Of a DNA stretch of 30,928 nucleotides, positions 29,885-30,928 are shown piece after piece. Where the stretch lies: contig RPFO01001499.1 in NCBI GenBank assembly GCA_009746045.1, positions 1 to 30,928 on the forward strand, given 5' to 3'. Numbering within the stretch: position 1 is the first letter of the stretch; each line of letters opens with the position of its first letter. The position numbers and the translations under genes were made by a program. This DNA comes from Mesostigma viride (Eukaryota; Streptophyta; Mesostigmatophyceae; Mesostigmatales; Mesostigmataceae). The notes beneath the pieces were generated by a model. That model had not been told where the DNA came from and did not search any database. It was given only the letters and a program-made list of their open reading frames with translations.

Positions 29885-30468
29885 TGTTACGTCCCTGCCC
29901 TTTTGGCTGGACGTAACAATGGAATAAATTACTAAGGCTGTTTGGTCTATTGAACTTGGGTTTTACGGACCTTGGCTATTGTGTGAATTGGACTAGTTAT
30001 TTTGGTCCTAGGTTGTCCTTTTAGGGGCCGGCGCTGTGGCGCCGCGCCGGTTCTGAGTCTGTCAGTGGTTCTAGGCGTGGATCCTATAGTTGAGGGTCGA
30101 TGTCGGCCCGGATCCTACGTGGAATGAGTGACTCGGATTGTTCTAAGGAAATTGGCGTGTATCTGCGCCGCAACCAACCTAGGTTAAATTGGTCCAAGGA
30201 CGAGAGTCTCGTCCTCTTGGTTTAATGAATGATAAGTGCGAATACGCCTACACATTGAGCCCGGGGCATTATCCATTTGTAATTGGTATTGCTAGCCATT
30301 ATAAGTGTGAACTAATTAGCTTGGCATTAAGCCGTGATGCCAGATATCTCACGACTCACGTCGTGAAGCGCAACCTACTTTAGGCTATCTTGAATTATTC
30401 CTAATTCCGGCAAGAAGGGTCTTTTGCTACGTAGCTCAGGCTAGGTGAGTCTGGGCAGGGACGTAACA
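29885..30468 (+). repeat. 3' long terminal repeat (584 bp)
   Basis: The same sequence as the 5' LTR with one CTAG unit fewer near 30450. It carries the same 16-bp terminal inverted repeat, AATAAA (29923-29928) and TATAAG (30300). Confidence 0.96.
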
Positions 30469-30473
30469 CTTGG
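30469..30473. repeat. Target-site duplication, right copy (CTTGG)
   Basis: Matches 6376-6380. Confidence 0.9.
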
Positions 30474-30571
30474 CTGGCTGTAGCAGATCTGAACAGAAGC
30501 CATCATGAGTGAGGGTGCTATCAACCAACAAGCGGGCTTTATGGGCTTCGCGCGGCGCGGCGCTGGAATGG

Positions 30572-30928
30572 ATGTACGAGATGGACGCGATGGACGCGGT
30601 GGACGCGATGGACGCGGGGACGGCCAGGCGCTGGGACCAGGCTGAGGTGCCAGATAATCAGAGCCAAGGATCGCAGGGCGGTCAGAACGCGCCAGCCGCA
30701 GATCAAGCGGCGCCTAAGCGACCGACGGTGGCTGAGGGGTACGCGGTGCTAGGCCAGTTTCAGTCCATCAAGGACAATTGGCAGCCCCGAGATGCTGAGA
30801 GGATGTTAGAGGACATGAACTTGTACACGGAGATATACACCGGGGACAAGCTTCGCATCCTAGCGTCTAGTGCCTACATAAGGCAGTCGGCGAGGCGGCT
30901 GTTCAAGTTTGTTCGGAGCGACACGCGG
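30572..30928 (+). CDS. Partial open frame running off the window (hypothetical)
   Basis: From ATG 30572 the frame stays open to the window end (119 codons); the frame itself opens after a TGA at 30506. It begins with four 9-bp repeats (MDA, MDA, VDA, MDA), then a Gln/Ala-rich stretch, then a probably helical part with LGQFQSIKDNWQPRDAERML and SSAYIRQSARRLFKF. I do not recognise it. An overlapping frame from ATG 30505 (ATGAGTGAG) gives a 46-residue Gly/Arg/Asp-rich peptide and stops at about 30643. The open, compositionally normal second half favours the 30572 frame as real. It may belong with the 5839-6309 frame on the other side of the LTR insertion. Confidence 0.45.
   Translation, partial: MYEMDAMDAVDAMDAGTARRWDQAEVPDNQSQGSQGGQNAPAADQAAPKRPTVAEGYAVLGQFQSIKDNWQPRDAERMLEDMNLYTEIYTGDKLRILASSAYIRQSARRLFKFVRSDTR

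Larger units (their letters stand above)
6381..30468 (+). mobile_element. Complete Ty3/gypsy chromovirus with two nested insertions
   Basis: The element runs from LTR to LTR inside a CTTGG target duplication and spans 24,088 bp, of which about 12.45 kb is later inserted DNA (7640-9726 and 16388-26752, plus their duplications). The order of protease, reverse transcriptase, RNase H, integrase and chromodomain defines a Ty3/gypsy chromovirus. It differs from a standard chromovirus in having ORF0 (hybrid-binding domain) before gag, a large ORF3 between pol and the polypurine tract, and a long leader. Apart from the frameshift at about 13552 and the integrase interruption, the coding frames are intact. 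Nearly identical LTRs imply recent insertion, and the internal insertions must be at least as recent unless the copied parent already carried them. Confidence 0.95.

Overview
The window reads as a repeat-rich eukaryotic (plant-lineage) chromosome segment made almost entirely of nested transposable elements. Nothing in it looks bacterial. The elements are a Ty3/gypsy chromovirus, a decayed Ty1/copia element, a TTAA-flanked DNA transposon and a foldback transposon. A streptophyte alga such as Chara would fit, but that is a guess from the element types; no marker gene names the species.

Layout. (1) 1-6375 is old flanking DNA. It holds a badly decayed Ty1/copia reverse-transcriptase fossil (about 2137-2858) and, next to the insertion site, an open frame (5839-6309) ending in a SUMO-interaction-like motif and an acidic tail. 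(2) 6381-30468 is one complete LTR retrotransposon, flanked by the 5-bp target duplication CTTGG. Its LTRs (588 and 584 bp) differ by one 4-bp CTAG unit as far as I can compare them, so insertion or conversion was recent. The order is 5' LTR, primer-binding site, leader with four short repeats, ORF0 (RNase H1-type hybrid-binding/viroplasmin domain), Gag with a long polyglutamine tract, protease, reverse transcriptase, RNase H, integrase, chromodomain, a large unrecognised ORF3 in the env position, polypurine tract and 3' LTR. (3) Two DNA elements sit inside it: a 2.1-kb piggyBac-like non-autonomous element in the leader (7640-9726, TTAA on both sides) and a 10.4-kb foldback-type element in the integrase C-terminal module (16388-26752, 4-bp duplication ATGT). 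Reading past the second insertion resumes the pol frame exactly. (4) After the 3' LTR, flanking DNA resumes with an open frame that runs off the window.

The foldback element is the structural surprise. It is palindromic at three scales: a 22-bp perfect palindrome repeated every 60 bp, arrays of that unit and of a 30-bp G-rich minisatellite mirrored on both arms, and a palindrome of roughly 5.8 kb around a short loop near 21508. It has no recognisable transposase. The long ORFs inside it are mostly by-products of repeat units whose lengths are multiples of three.

The retrotransposon copy is not functional as read. It has a one-base frameshift inside reverse transcriptase (about 13552) and the foldback insertion in integrase. 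Its ORF0 and ORF3 make it more complex than a standard chromovirus and are the best candidates for undescribed biology.
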